The notes below the pieces were generated by a model that saw only the letters and a program-made list of their open reading frames with translations, had not been told where the DNA came from and did no database searches. From Rhodospirillaceae bacterium (GTDB lineage: Bacteria > Pseudomonadota > Alphaproteobacteria > Rhodospirillales > Rhodospirillaceae), in the NCBI GenBank assembly GCA_947476925.1, contig CANJSF010000009.1:1-64000 (forward strand): a stretch of DNA of 64,000 nucleotides, written 5' to 3'. This document shows, piece by piece, positions 35,223 through 44,778 of this stretch. The translations under genes were made by a program, and so were the position numbers. The first letter of the stretch is position 1, and the number at the start of each line of letters is the position of its first letter.

Positions 35223-35654
35223 ATGAGACACGGTCTAGCAACGCGTAAGTTGAATCGTACCAAAGCCCACCGCAAGGCAATGTTCTCGAACATGGTCAAT
35301 GCGTTGATTAAGCACGAGCAGATCAAGACAACGCTGCCCAAGGCTAAAGAATTACGCCCCATTGCTGAGAAGCTGATCACTCTGGCCAAGCGCGGCACGT
35401 TGCACGCTCGTCGCCAGGTAGCCTCGAAGCTTCGGGACGACAAGATGGTGCAGAAATTGTTCTCGGTTTTGGCCGAGCGCTACAAAGAACGCAAGGGCGG
35501 TTACACCCGCATTCTGAAAGCCGGCATGCGCTACGGCGATGCCGCCGCCATGGCGATTGTGGAATTGGTTGACCGCGACGTCGATGCCAAGGGCCTTGAC
35601 TCAGGCCCCAAGGTTACAGCCCAGAATGACGCGGCAATGGCCGACGCGGCCTAA
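35223..35654 (+). CDS. rplQ: 50S ribosomal protein L17
   Basis: 143 residues with a C-terminal tail beyond the 127-residue E. coli form. Near the exit tunnel. [20 protein letters not shown] opening and [17 protein letters not shown] are canonical. A 170-bp spacer separates it from rpoA. Last gene of the translation cluster. Confidence 0.97.
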   Translation: MRHGLATRKLNRTKAHRKAMFSNMVNALIKHEQIKTTLPKAKELRPIAEKLITLAKRGTLHARRQVASKLRDDKMVQKLFSVLAERYKERKGGYTRILKAGMRYGDAAAMAIVELVDRDVDAKGLDSGPKVTAQNDAAMADAA

Positions 35655-35682
35655 CCCATACCGCGATTAAGGCGATAGTTTA

Positions 35683-35717
35683 CGAAAGGCAGCCCGCAAG
35701 GGCTGCCTTTCGCATTT
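35683..35717 (+). terminator. Intrinsic terminator after rplQ
   Basis: A perfect 13-bp stem CGAAAGGCAGCCC (35683-35695) and GGGCTGCCTTTCG (35700-35712), GCAA tetraloop, then CATTTC. The T tract is weak, but stem and position fit the end of the ribosomal superoperon. Confidence 0.8.
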
Positions 35718-35814
35718 CAAGCTAACCACGCAATGGATGACGGGCGATCAATTGTCGGGTTAGGCCCAGCATCAGATTAATGTCATGCGTCGCGTGGCCG
35801 CCGGGGAGGGCGCT

Positions 35815-36552
35815 ATGATTACAGTGGGGTATCTCATCATTTCGGTGATGTGTTTTGTGGCGCTTTATTTTTCGTTTAAGTTGTGGCGCCAGCATACCAA
35901 CGCAATCACCCTACTGATCCTGATCCCGTTGCTATTTTTATGGCTCGACAATTTTGCCATCGCGACAGGTAAGTGGGTCGGCGACGGACCGATCCTGACC
36001 GGTATGACGTACTTGCGCTTTTACTGGCACTGGCAAATGTTGCCTTTGTATATGATCGTTGCTGGCGCGTTGGCCCGCCGTGCCGGGTTTGGCTGGGCGC
36101 AAAATAAGTACGTCATGGCGGCGTTTTGCGTCGTCGCAGTCTTTTTCATGATCGAGGATGTGCCCTACATCTGGCAGGTTCAATTTCAGCCAGCCTGCTA
36201 TGGCGACACTTATCGGTTCGTCATTAACGTGCCTGCTGGTCAGTTGTGCGAAGGTATGACGGCATTAGCTAAGCAGGCGAGCCCATCTCCACTACCGGCG
36301 ATTTCAGTCAACGTTGCACTCATGATCATCGGATTTATGATGTGGCGGAAAGACAAGTTCCCATGGCTGGCGGTCACGAGCGTGATCATGTTTGGCTGCG
36401 CGGCTTCAGGCGCCATCCCCGGATTTTATTGGGGCCAAATCATCGGCAACGTGGGTGAGCCAATCTTTAACCTAGGCCTAGCTGCGGCGGGGTTTAAGTA
36501 TGCGGGCTTACCAAAACCCTCGGCAACTCCGGCGGCGGCAACCGCAAGTTAA
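35815..36552 (+). CDS. Multi-pass membrane protein of unrecognised family (copy A)
   Basis: 245 residues from the ATG at 35815, chosen because GGGGAGGG lies just upstream; an earlier in-frame ATG would add 10 residues. About seven hydrophobic segments. I do not recognise the family. It is clearly homologous to the next gene: shared motifs are W(V/L)GDGP, GALAR followed by F.WA..K, and ACYGDT.R, plus a second conserved Cys followed by G (LCEG here). The two Cys could form an extracytoplasmic disulfide. It follows the rplQ terminator and probably starts its own two-gene unit. Confidence 0.85.
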   Translation: MITVGYLIISVMCFVALYFSFKLWRQHTNAITLLILIPLLFLWLDNFAIATGKWVGDGPILTGMTYLRFYWHWQMLPLYMIVAGALARRAGFGWAQNKYVMAAFCVVAVFFMIEDVPYIWQVQFQPACYGDTYRFVINVPAGQLCEGMTALAKQASPSPLPAISVNVALMIIGFMMWRKDKFPWLAVTSVIMFGCAASGAIPGFYWGQIIGNVGEPIFNLGLAAAGFKYAGLPKPSATPAAATAS

Positions 36553-36583
36553 CTCTCTGTTCTGACAACAACGGGGTCTTGTC

Positions 36584-37291
36584 ATGTTTTCCGTCGCATT
36601 AGTTTTGTGGGCCCTCGTCGATGCAGCGTTGTTAGTGTGGTCCGCAGGCGCGTGGCTGCGGGATCGCAAAAACAACGCGCTATTGTTGCAAGTGATTTTG
36701 CTGTTGTTGCTATGGTTTGATGTGCTGACCGTGGCGGTTGGCGGCTGGCTTGGAGATGGGCCGCTGCTGCAAACAATGAGCCGTATTCGCTACACATGGT
36801 TTTATCTCACAATGCCGTTGCTACTCATCGCGGTGGGAGCGTTGGCGCGGCAAGCAAACTTTGCCTGGGCAAAGCCTAAGTGGGTGATAGGTCTGATCTG
36901 CATTGTCGCCACCGGGTTTATTGTCACAGACACCCCAAGGATCCTCGTGGCTGAGTTCCAGGTGGCTTGCTACGGCGATACGCTGCGCCATGTGGGGCGC
37001 GTGGCAGTGGGCGAGGCATGCCCTGGCGGCGTCGAGGGCGCTGGGGGGTGGTTTAAGTCATTGTCTATTCCCGTGACTTTTCTGTCTGTGACGCTGATGG
37101 GTTTGCTGTTGTGGATTCGCCGCGGCTGGCCTTGGTTGGGACTCAGTGCCCTCGCGTTCATGGGGGCGACTGCTATTCCCACGGCAATCATCACGCCATT
37201 TTTGACCTACCCGCTCGATAGCTTAATGACGGCGGCGTTTGTGGTGACGGCCATCAAGTTCGCACCCGCGGCCCACCCAGCAAAAGCCTAG
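36584..37291 (+). CDS. Multi-pass membrane protein of unrecognised family (copy B, paralog of copy A)
   Basis: 235 residues, about seven hydrophobic segments, starting 31 bp after copy A. Same order of conserved motifs: WLGDGP near residue 55, GALARQANFAWAKPK, VACYGDTLRH, then a Cys-Pro-Gly-Gly matching LCEG of copy A. Both ends and loop lengths match, so this looks like a tandem duplication that has since diverged. No catalytic motif is visible; a sensory, channel or carrier role is open. Confidence 0.85.
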   Translation: MFSVALVLWALVDAALLVWSAGAWLRDRKNNALLLQVILLLLLWFDVLTVAVGGWLGDGPLLQTMSRIRYTWFYLTMPLLLIAVGALARQANFAWAKPKWVIGLICIVATGFIVTDTPRILVAEFQVACYGDTLRHVGRVAVGEACPGGVEGAGGWFKSLSIPVTFLSVTLMGLLLWIRRGWPWLGLSALAFMGATAIPTAIITPFLTYPLDSLMTAAFVVTAIKFAPAAHPAKA

Positions 37292-37393
37292 GATTTCTGC
37301 CGATTCCCTGTGTAATTCTGGCGCGGTAAAGGTCCCCTGGCAAAACCCTCCGTCTGCTATTATCTCAGGCGCTTCGTAGGGTATGGATAGAGC

Positions 37394-38812
37394 ATGTTTC
37401 GCATCATTCGATTATTGGCGCTGAGCTGCCTCGGCGCATTGGCCTCCGCAACATCGTTTGCCCAAGACGCTGCAGTGCCGCGCACGCGCGAGCAGGTCAC
37501 GCTGACCTTCGCGCCTGTCGTCAAACGCTCCAGTCCGGCCGTGGTCAACATTTACACTAAACGTGTTGTGCGCTCTCGCGCGTCGCCGTTTTTAGACGAT
37601 CCGTTCTTCAAACAATTTTTCGGCGAACAATTCGAACGTCAATTCGGTGGCTTCTCGCGCGAGAGAATTGAAAATTCCCTCGGATCGGGCGTAATCGTGC
37701 GAGGCAATGGCATCGTTGTGACAAATAATCACGTGATTGCCGGCGCCGACCAAATCAGTGTTGTGTTGTCGGATCGCCGCGAGTTCGAAGCCACAGTCGT
37801 TGGCAAAGACGAGCGAACCGACTTGGCCGTGCTGCGCATGAAGATCACCAACGAAACGTTGCCCGCCCTGGAACTTGCCAACTCGGACGCCGTCGATGTG
37901 GGTGACTTGGTGTTGGCGATTGGCAATCCATTCGGTGTTGGCCAAACCGTCACCTCTGGTATTGTCTCGGCCTTGGCGCGTACAAATGTTGGCGTTGCCG
38001 ATATCCAATCGTTCATTCAAACCGATGCGGCGATCAACCCGGGGAACTCGGGCGGTGCACTCATTACATCTGATGGTCGATTGATTGGAATCAATACCGC
38101 CATTTTTTCGCAAAGTGGCGGCAGTGTCGGCATTGGCTTTGCGATCCCTGCAAATTTGGCACGCAACGTTGTCACTTCAATATTGACCGGCGGCAAAGTG
38201 GTGCGTCCGTGGTTGGGAGCTTCAGGCCCAACATTGGATAAGGACTTGGCGAAAACACTGGGGATCTCGAGGCCAGGCGGCATAGTTGTGCAAAAAATTA
38301 TCGCCAATAGTCCTGCCGCACGTGGTGGTCTGAAGGTTGGAGATGTGATTGTCTCAATCAACGGCAAGGATGTGTTCGACCAAGAAGAGCTGCGCTTCTT
38401 GCTGGCAGTCATTCCGCTTGGCGAGACGGCAAATGTCGTGGTTAATCGAGCAGGTATAGACGTGACGTTGGCCATCAAAATTCAAGCTGCGCCCGACACA
38501 CCCGCCCGACAAAAGACCACGCTGGCCGGTCGCCAACCTTTTTCCGGGGCAACGGTCGCAAATCTTAATCCTGCGCTGGCTGACGAACTACGGGCCGAGT
38601 ATGCCGAACCAACGGTCATCGTGATGGAGGTTGCCAACAACTCCATTGCGGCAAGGGTGGGAGTGCAGCCCGGTGACCGCATCATCGAGTTGAATGGCGT
38701 AGGTATCGGCTCGGTTGAAACGTTGATGACCGAGGTTCAAAAGCCGGCCACTTCCTGGGCCATTGCACTCAATCGCAACGGTCAGATTTTGAAAACGACC
38801 GTGGGGGAATAA
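37394..38812 (+). CDS. degP: HtrA/DegP-type periplasmic serine protease
   Basis: 472 residues. Sec signal peptide (1-23, SFAQDA cleavage region), S1C trypsin-like domain with catalytic triad H113 (TNNHV), D143 (RTDLAV) and S219 (NPGNSGG), then two PDZ domains (about 270-355 and 385-470). It degrades or refolds damaged envelope proteins. The length and two PDZ domains fit DegP/DegQ; the exact subtype is not resolvable. rarA begins 6 bp downstream. Confidence 0.93.
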   Translation: MFRIIRLLALSCLGALASATSFAQDAAVPRTREQVTLTFAPVVKRSSPAVVNIYTKRVVRSRASPFLDDPFFKQFFGEQFERQFGGFSRERIENSLGSGVIVRGNGIVVTNNHVIAGADQISVVLSDRREFEATVVGKDERTDLAVLRMKITNETLPALELANSDAVDVGDLVLAIGNPFGVGQTVTSGIVSALARTNVGVADIQSFIQTDAAINPGNSGGALITSDGRLIGINTAIFSQSGGSVGIGFAIPANLARNVVTSILTGGKVVRPWLGASGPTLDKDLAKTLGISRPGGIVVQKIIANSPAARGGLKVGDVIVSINGKDVFDQEELRFLLAVIPLGETANVVVNRAGIDVTLAIKIQAAPDTPARQKTTLAGRQPFSGATVANLNPALADELRAEYAEPTVIVMEVANNSIAARVGVQPGDRIIELNGVGIGSVETLMTEVQKPATSWAIALNRNGQILKTTVGE

Positions 38813-38818
38813 TTTCGG

Positions 38819-40162
38819 GTGGCCGATCTCTTTGCCGACGTCGATCTGCCGCCCTCATCTGTTCCTGATGCCGCGCGCCCATTGCCCGACAGATTGCGCC
38901 CAAAAACGCTCGCCGACGTCGTGGGGCAGGAGCACTTACTTGGACCTGAAGCGCCTTTAGGCCGCATGCTTGCGGCCAAGCGCATTCCATCTATGGTGCT
39001 CTGGGGGCCCCCGGGGTGCGGTAAAACCACCATCGCTAAATTGTTAGCCCAAGATACCAATTTGTACTTTCAGCCTATGTCTGCGGTGTTCTCGGGCGTG
39101 GCTGATTTGCGCAAGGCGTTCGATGCGGCGGTGCAACGCCGTCGCAAGGGCCAAGCAACATTGCTATTCGTTGATGAGATTCACCGCTTCAATCGCTCGC
39201 AGCAAGACGGCTTTTTGCCATTTGTCGAAGACGGTACTGTTACGCTGGTTGGCGCGACCACTGAGAACCCCTCGTTTGAATTGAACGCAGCGCTGCTCTC
39301 GCGCTGTCAGGTGTTTGTGCTGCGCCGCTTGGATGACGCGGCGTTAGAATTGCTGCTTGCGCGCGCTGAAGTGGCTGCTGGCCGCAAACTTCTTCTGACC
39401 GATCAGGCGCGTGCGACCTTACGAGCCATGGCCGACGGCGACGGGCGGCACATGCTGACGCTTGCTGACGATGTCTTTTCGCTCTCGCCGTATCCGACAA
39501 AGCCTCTGGATACAGCCGATTTGACCGGCGTGGTGCAGCGACGTGCACCGGTTTACGATAAGGACCGCGAGGAGCATTACAACCTCATTAGCGCCGTGCA
39601 TAAGTCCTTGCGTGGGTCCGACCCCGACGCCGCCCTATATTGGGTTAGCCGCATGCTGGATGCGGGCGAGGACCCAGCTTACCTGTTGCGCCGCCTTACG
39701 CGCTTTGCTGTCGAGGATATCGGTATGGCCGATCCCCAGGCCCTACAAACCGCCATCGCGACCTGGGAGACCTACGACCGGTTGGGTTCGCCCGAGGGTG
39801 ACTTGGCCATTGCCATGTTGGTGATCTACCTTGGGACCGCCCCCAAATCCAATGCCACATACGAGGCTCACAAAGCTGCGCTGCAATCCGCGCGCGAAAC
39901 AGGGTCGCTGATGCCGCCAAAGCACATTCTCAACGCGCCGACACGATTGATGAAAGACATCGGCTACGGCAAAGGGTATGCCTACGACCACGCCACCGAG
40001 GACGCTTTCTCGGGCCAACACTATTTCCCGGATAACATGCCCCGACGCGATTTCTATCAGCCCCCTGAACGCGGCTTCGAGCGCGAGATAAAAAAGCGGC
40101 TGGAGTATTGGACCAAGTTGCGCGCACAAAAACAGAGCCGGGCCGACGAGGAGCAATCGTGA
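38819..40162 (+). CDS. rarA: Replication-associated recombination protein RarA (MgsA)
   Basis: 447 residues, GTG start. AAA+ clamp-loader-like ATPase acting at stalled replication forks. Walker A GPPGCGKT (63-70), Walker B LLFVDEIHRFN, sensor I GATTENPSFELN, and the RarA C-terminal tetramerisation region with RLTRFAVEDIGMADP. Its stop overlaps the next gene's GTG start. Confidence 0.95.
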   Translation: MADLFADVDLPPSSVPDAARPLPDRLRPKTLADVVGQEHLLGPEAPLGRMLAAKRIPSMVLWGPPGCGKTTIAKLLAQDTNLYFQPMSAVFSGVADLRKAFDAAVQRRRKGQATLLFVDEIHRFNRSQQDGFLPFVEDGTVTLVGATTENPSFELNAALLSRCQVFVLRRLDDAALELLLARAEVAAGRKLLLTDQARATLRAMADGDGRHMLTLADDVFSLSPYPTKPLDTADLTGVVQRRAPVYDKDREEHYNLISAVHKSLRGSDPDAALYWVSRMLDAGEDPAYLLRRLTRFAVEDIGMADPQALQTAIATWETYDRLGSPEGDLAIAMLVIYLGTAPKSNATYEAHKAALQSARETGSLMPPKHILNAPTRLMKDIGYGKGYAYDHATEDAFSGQHYFPDNMPRRDFYQPPERGFEREIKKRLEYWTKLRAQKQSRADEEQS

Positions 40163-41142
40163 GTGGCGTGCATCAAACAACGGTTGGAAATGACGAGGCC
40201 GACCAGCGGCTGGATCGTTGGTTCAAGCGTCGTTACCCCACGCTGACTCATGGGCGGTTGGAAAAATTGCTGCGGACCGGGCAAATCCGTGTCGATGGCG
40301 CGCGCGCTAAGGCCAATCAGCGCCTGGAAGTGGGGCAGACTATCCGCATCCCGCCACTTGGTGACGCCGAAGCGAAAAAGAAAGCCGACGCCAAAGGTAA
40401 TGTGTCGGACCGCGACGCAGCGATGATGCGATCCATCGTGATTTACAAAGATGCTGACATGTTGGCGATCAATAAGCCTGCAGGCCTTGCCGTGCAGGGC
40501 GGCAGCAAGACCACAAGACATATTGATGGCATGCTCGATGCTCTGACGTTCGATGCCGACGAGCGGCCCCGGCTCGTTCATCGTCTCGACCGTGATACGT
40601 CTGGCGTCATGCTGCTGGCGCGCACTGTCAAAGCGGCAAGCCGCTTAGGCAAGGCGTTCCAAGAAGGCGAGATGAAGAAGGTGTATTGGGCGCTGGTTCA
40701 TGGCCGCCCACATTTTCCTGCAGGTACGATTGATGCCGCGCTCGCTAAAGGTGGCGATGTGGGCTTCGAACGCATGCAATGGGACGATGAGGATGGTCAA
40801 GATGCAGTGACCGACTACATCACTGTGACCCAAGCGGCGGATAAATTTACCTGGCTCGCACTCATGCCGCGGACGGGGCGTACGCACCAAATACGTGCGC
40901 ACTGTGCCATTATGAAAACGCCGATTATCGGCGACCTCAAATATGGCGCGCCCAAATTGGACGACGAGGGTGAGTTGGAAGGCTTAGGCCAACAGTTGTG
41001 CCTTCATGCCCGCTCGCTCACCGTCACGTTGCCCAATCGCAAGCAAGTAAGGCTCAGTGCCCCGTTACCGCCGCACATGGCAGCGCTGTTCAAAGCGCTT
41101 GGTTTTGCCGAGCGTGAGGGCGATGAGATGGATCCGGGTTAA
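40159..41142 (+). CDS. rluC: RluA-family 23S rRNA pseudouridine synthase (RluC-like)
   Basis: 327 residues from the GTG at 40159, which overlaps the rarA stop (GTGA) and follows GAGGAG. An N-terminal S4 RNA-binding domain (DQRLDRWFKRRYPTLTHGRL) precedes the catalytic domain with HRLDRDTSGVMLLA (141-154; catalytic Asp144) and GRTHQIRAHC. By family it isomerises uridines of 23S rRNA; RluC versus RluD specificity is inferred from context only. Confidence 0.9.
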   Translation: MSGVHQTTVGNDEADQRLDRWFKRRYPTLTHGRLEKLLRTGQIRVDGARAKANQRLEVGQTIRIPPLGDAEAKKKADAKGNVSDRDAAMMRSIVIYKDADMLAINKPAGLAVQGGSKTTRHIDGMLDALTFDADERPRLVHRLDRDTSGVMLLARTVKAASRLGKAFQEGEMKKVYWALVHGRPHFPAGTIDAALAKGGDVGFERMQWDDEDGQDAVTDYITVTQAADKFTWLALMPRTGRTHQIRAHCAIMKTPIIGDLKYGAPKLDDEGELEGLGQQLCLHARSLTVTLPNRKQVRLSAPLPPHMAALFKALGFAEREGDEMDPG

Positions 41143-41144
41143 TC

Positions 41145-41858
41145 GTGGCCGAGTCGGTTTCCCCATTGCGTTTGGTGGTTTTTGACCTCGATGGAACCAT
41201 TGTCGACAGCCTTGCCCATATTGCGCGAGCGATCGTTCAAGCTTCTGAAACCATTGGAATAAAGCCGCCGACTGAACAGGCGATCCCAAGAGTCATCGGA
41301 TTGTCTTTGGACGTCGCCATCGCAACCCTATTTCCTGACCATGGTCCAGATGTCCATGGAGAGATCGACCGTGTTTATCGCAAAGTCTTCGCCGAATGGC
41401 GCGCCCAACCAGGTCATGGCGAGCCCCTCTTTGCCGGAAGTCACCAGGCCATCGCCGCGCTTGAGGCGGCTGGATTTGTCTTGGGGATCGCCACTGGCAA
41501 AGCGCGGCGCGGGGTCGACTTCCTACTCGACCATCATCGCCTTAGCGGCCGTTTTGTCACGATCCAAACCCCCGATATCGCTCCCGGCAAGCCCGACCCG
41601 GGGATGCTCCTGCAAGCCATGAACGATACCGGCGCTTCGCCGGACAACACAGTCATGATCGGCGATACGATCTACGACATCACAATGGCGCGCAAAGCGG
41701 GCACCAAAGCGCTTGGGGTAGCATGGGGCAACCACCCTGCCGATGAGTTGCATCGAGCCGGGGCCCATATGGTGGTTGATCGTATGGACCAAGTCTTGCA
41801 GGCTGTGCACGATCTTACTACTAGGTCCAACCCATTGCCAGCTGAGGCCGTGTCATGA
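41145..41858 (+). CDS. HAD-superfamily phosphatase (phosphoglycolate phosphatase-like)
   Basis: 237 residues, GTG start 2 bp after rluC. HAD motif I FDLDGT with nucleophile D14 and D16, motif II within GIATGKARRG, motif III Lys in APGKPDP, motif IV IGDTIYDI. The cap domain suggests a Gph-like subfamily. The substrate is unproven. The stop overlaps the next ATG. Confidence 0.9.
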   Translation: MAESVSPLRLVVFDLDGTIVDSLAHIARAIVQASETIGIKPPTEQAIPRVIGLSLDVAIATLFPDHGPDVHGEIDRVYRKVFAEWRAQPGHGEPLFAGSHQAIAALEAAGFVLGIATGKARRGVDFLLDHHRLSGRFVTIQTPDIAPGKPDPGMLLQAMNDTGASPDNTVMIGDTIYDITMARKAGTKALGVAWGNHPADELHRAGAHMVVDRMDQVLQAVHDLTTRSNPLPAEAVS

Positions 41859-43783
41859 AAGCCGTCAAGATCGTCGCGGGTATTGTTGTCGTTCTCATCA
41901 TTGCCGTCGCTGGCTTTTTGCTCACGTTTGACGTCTCGCAATATAAAGGTTTGATTCAAGAACAGGCCAAAGCCGCTACGGGCCGCGAGGTAAAAATTGG
42001 CGATATCAAGTTGTCGATTTCGCTCAACCCCGCCATCGTCATTAGCGATGTGGCGTTGGCCAATGCGCCTTGGGGCAGCAGGCCTGAGATGGTCACGGCC
42101 AAACGCATCGAGGCCAGCACGCAACTGATTCCTTTGTTGTCGGGCAATGTTAAAATTGCTGGATTAAAACTTGTCGATGCGGACGTATTGTTAGAAGTGA
42201 ACAAGGACGGCAAACCCAATTGGGAGTTTGACGTTCCGCCCTCGCCATCGTCACCCGCGCCAGCTTTAAGCATACCCAGTTTTACCGGCTCGAATTTGAA
42301 GTTGGCCTACCGCGATGCCAAGCAGCGGCAAGAGGCGACGGTAGTGTTGGAAACATTACTGGTCAAAATCGCCGGGGATGTTTCCAAGCTGGAAATCACT
42401 GACATTGATTTGGGCGGTGCCAAGATTGATTTCAAAGACCCTGCGCAAACCGCCGCAGTTCAAATCGCCAAACTGTCGATGGATGCCAAGGGGCCGATTG
42501 CCGCATTGGGAATCACATCGCTCGATATCACGGATGCCAAGGTCAGCCAAAAAGGGCAGGGCGCGCCGTTAGATTTGAATGTGTTGACGGCCAAACTGGG
42601 CGGCGACGGCACTGTGAGTCTGGACGGCACCTATGCCGGCCAACCCATCAAAGCCACCGGCAAGTTAGCGGCGCTCGCCGAGTTGGCCGATATGAAGAAG
42701 CCTGTGCCTGCCAAGCTAGCGATTGAAGCGATGGGTTTAAGGGTTGATGTCGACGTGGTGGCCGATATGTCCAAGAAAACGCCATCTCTTAGTGGCAGCA
42801 TCAACATTCCTAACCTTGATCTAGCCGCCATGATACCCCCCACGCCTGCTGCGGCGAAGGCTGCGCCAAAAGCAGCACCAGGTGCGAAAATTTTTCCGGA
42901 CGATCCGTTGCCGTGGGAGATGCTGGACTTGGCTAATGCCGACGTCAAACTCAGCATCGGAAATCTGAAATTGCCCAACGGCGTGATGTTGAGTGATGTG
43001 GCGGTGCCGGTAAAGCTGAATAACGGCACGCTCTCGGCAAATGGCGTTGGCGCTAATCTGTTGGGCGGACGTGTGACGGCCGACATCGGTGCCGCCCGCG
43101 CTGACCGACGCATTTCACTCCAATTCACTGCGCAGGGCTTCACGGCTGAAAAACTGGCGAAAGAATTGAAGGTCACAGACCTTGTCACCAACGGCCCGGT
43201 CGATGTCGTGCTAGATGTGCGTGGCAACGGCAATTCTGTGCGGGCCGTCATGGCCAGCTTGAACGGCTCCGTGATCGGCGGCATGGGCGAGAGCAAAATC
43301 CGCAACGATGCACTCAATATCATCGGTGCCGATGTGATTATGCAGGTGCTGAGTGCCATCAACCCTCTAGGCAACAAAGACCCCTATACGGTTGCCAAGT
43401 GTGCGGTGGTGAACTTCCAAATCAACAACGGCATCGCCAACACCGACAAGGGCTTAGTGCTGGTCACAGACAAAATGGAAGTCGTCTCGACGGGTAAGGT
43501 CGACTTAGCCCAAGAGCAATTGGATTTGGCGATGCGCCCCAAGGCAACCTCGGGCATCAGTGTCGGCATGGGCAACCTCACGCAAAGTTTCAAACTGGCC
43601 GGCCCGTTGTCGAGCCCCGGCATCAAGATCGATGCCAAGGGCGCGGTGAAAGCATTGGGTACATTGGGTGCCGCGTTTGCCACTGGTGGCGCTTCGCTTC
43701 TCGCACAAAGTGCCGCTGAAAAAACCGAGGCTGGTGGCGACCCATGCGAAGCGGCCCGCTCCTGGCATCAAAAGAAGCAATGA
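41855..43783 (+). CDS. AsmA family protein
   Basis: 642 residues. One N-terminal transmembrane helix (about 5-26), then a long beta-rich periplasmic region with the AsmA N-terminal wording GREVKIGDIKLSISLNPAI and a C-terminal AsmA-like domain (GVGANLLGGRVTADI, GPVDVVLDVRGNG). Such proteins bridge the periplasm and are linked to phospholipid transport or outer membrane assembly. A Pro/Ala/Lys-rich linker lies near residues 326-345. Translationally coupled to the HAD gene. Confidence 0.9.
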   Translation: MKAVKIVAGIVVVLIIAVAGFLLTFDVSQYKGLIQEQAKAATGREVKIGDIKLSISLNPAIVISDVALANAPWGSRPEMVTAKRIEASTQLIPLLSGNVKIAGLKLVDADVLLEVNKDGKPNWEFDVPPSPSSPAPALSIPSFTGSNLKLAYRDAKQRQEATVVLETLLVKIAGDVSKLEITDIDLGGAKIDFKDPAQTAAVQIAKLSMDAKGPIAALGITSLDITDAKVSQKGQGAPLDLNVLTAKLGGDGTVSLDGTYAGQPIKATGKLAALAELADMKKPVPAKLAIEAMGLRVDVDVVADMSKKTPSLSGSINIPNLDLAAMIPPTPAAAKAAPKAAPGAKIFPDDPLPWEMLDLANADVKLSIGNLKLPNGVMLSDVAVPVKLNNGTLSANGVGANLLGGRVTADIGAARADRRISLQFTAQGFTAEKLAKELKVTDLVTNGPVDVVLDVRGNGNSVRAVMASLNGSVIGGMGESKIRNDALNIIGADVIMQVLSAINPLGNKDPYTVAKCAVVNFQINNGIANTDKGLVLVTDKMEVVSTGKVDLAQEQLDLAMRPKATSGISVGMGNLTQSFKLAGPLSSPGIKIDAKGAVKALGTLGAAFATGGASLLAQSAAEKTEAGGDPCEAARSWHQKKQ

Positions 43784-43793
43784 TCGCGCTACT

Positions 43794-44540
43794 ATGACCG
43801 CAGTTGATACGTCCAAATTGGCCGTGCGCGAAGCACCGCGGCCCAAACCCAAGCGCGTCTATAAGACGGTGGCGATTGCCAGTGAAGGTGATGCTTGGCG
43901 AGTGCAGCTTGACGGCAAGGGCGTCTCAACCCCCATGCGTAAGCCGCTGGTGACGCACATCAAGCCGTTGGCTGAAGAGATCGCTGCCGAGTGGGATGCA
44001 CAGAAAACGCATGTGGACCCCGAAACAATGCCGCTGACGCGGCTGCTGTCGACGGCGATCGATAAGGTGACGCCGGCTCGCGCCACAATTGTTACGGAGT
44101 TGATGAATTACGCCGATACGGATTTGCTATGCTATCGCGCTTCGCATCCCGCTGATCTGCGCCAACGGCAAGACGTTGTGTGGCAACCCGTGCTTGACTG
44201 GCTGGCCGCAAAAACCGGCGCCTCGCTAGAGGTGGTGCGCGGAATTATCCCAACTCAGCAACCACCTCAGTCGCTAACAGCCTTGGAACGTGCGATTGGC
44301 GAGCTGCCTGATTTGGCGCTGACAGCGTTTCAAGCCAGTGCTGCGGTGTCCTCGTCCCTGGCGCTATCGCTAGCATTTGTCGACAAACGGTTATCTGCGG
44401 CCGAGGTGTTTGCGGCCTCGCAGCTTGATGAAACCTATCAAATTGAAAAATGGGGCGAGGATGAACTCGCCGCTCAGCGTCGGGCGAATATTGCAGCCGA
44501 ACTGGAAGGTATTGGCCGGTTTATTGCGCTTGTACTTTAG
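43794..44540 (+). CDS. ATP12 family F1-ATPase assembly chaperone
   Basis: 248 residues from the ATG at 43794; an earlier in-frame start would overlap the AsmA gene. By homology it binds free F1 alpha subunit during ATP synthase assembly, a family found in alphaproteobacteria and mitochondria. Signatures: EWDAQKTHVDPETMPLTRL and YADTDLLCYRASHPADLRQR. Last gene of the 37.4-44.5 kb set. Confidence 0.93.
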   Translation: MTAVDTSKLAVREAPRPKPKRVYKTVAIASEGDAWRVQLDGKGVSTPMRKPLVTHIKPLAEEIAAEWDAQKTHVDPETMPLTRLLSTAIDKVTPARATIVTELMNYADTDLLCYRASHPADLRQRQDVVWQPVLDWLAAKTGASLEVVRGIIPTQQPPQSLTALERAIGELPDLALTAFQASAAVSSSLALSLAFVDKRLSAAEVFAASQLDETYQIEKWGEDELAAQRRANIAAELEGIGRFIALVL

Positions 44541-44683
44541 CGCCCGCTGCGTGCGACCGGTGCGCGCGCCGCACGAGAATAGCCGGCCGCCGGGCGCGCA
44601 CTTTGGGCGCTATTGCTGGCTTTCGGCAGGCTTTTGGCCTGGACTGGCTTTTTCTTAATGGCTTCAGTTTTCTCGGTCGGCAT
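44537..44683 (-). CDS. Possible 48-residue basic small protein
   Basis: A short open frame on the minus strand, ATG at 44683 and TAA at 44537-44539, overlapping the last 4 bases of the ATP12 gene. The product begins MPTEKTEAIKKK and is rich in Ala, Arg, Ser and Lys, resembling a disordered nucleic-acid-binding tail. No good ribosome binding site (GGGGACTT is at a poor distance). It otherwise fills the 238-bp gap between ATP12 and yciB. Could be chance. Confidence 0.3.
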   Translation of the reverse strand: MPTEKTEAIKKKPVQAKSLPKASNSAQSARPAAGYSRAARAPVARSGR

Positions 44684-44778
44684 GGCAGTTAAGTCCCCAA
44701 AACGCAGTCAGTGCTGTAGCCTTCGCAACTGCGTCATCAATGGTGCACTGCATAAACTTATGATGCCAGCCTGTCCAG

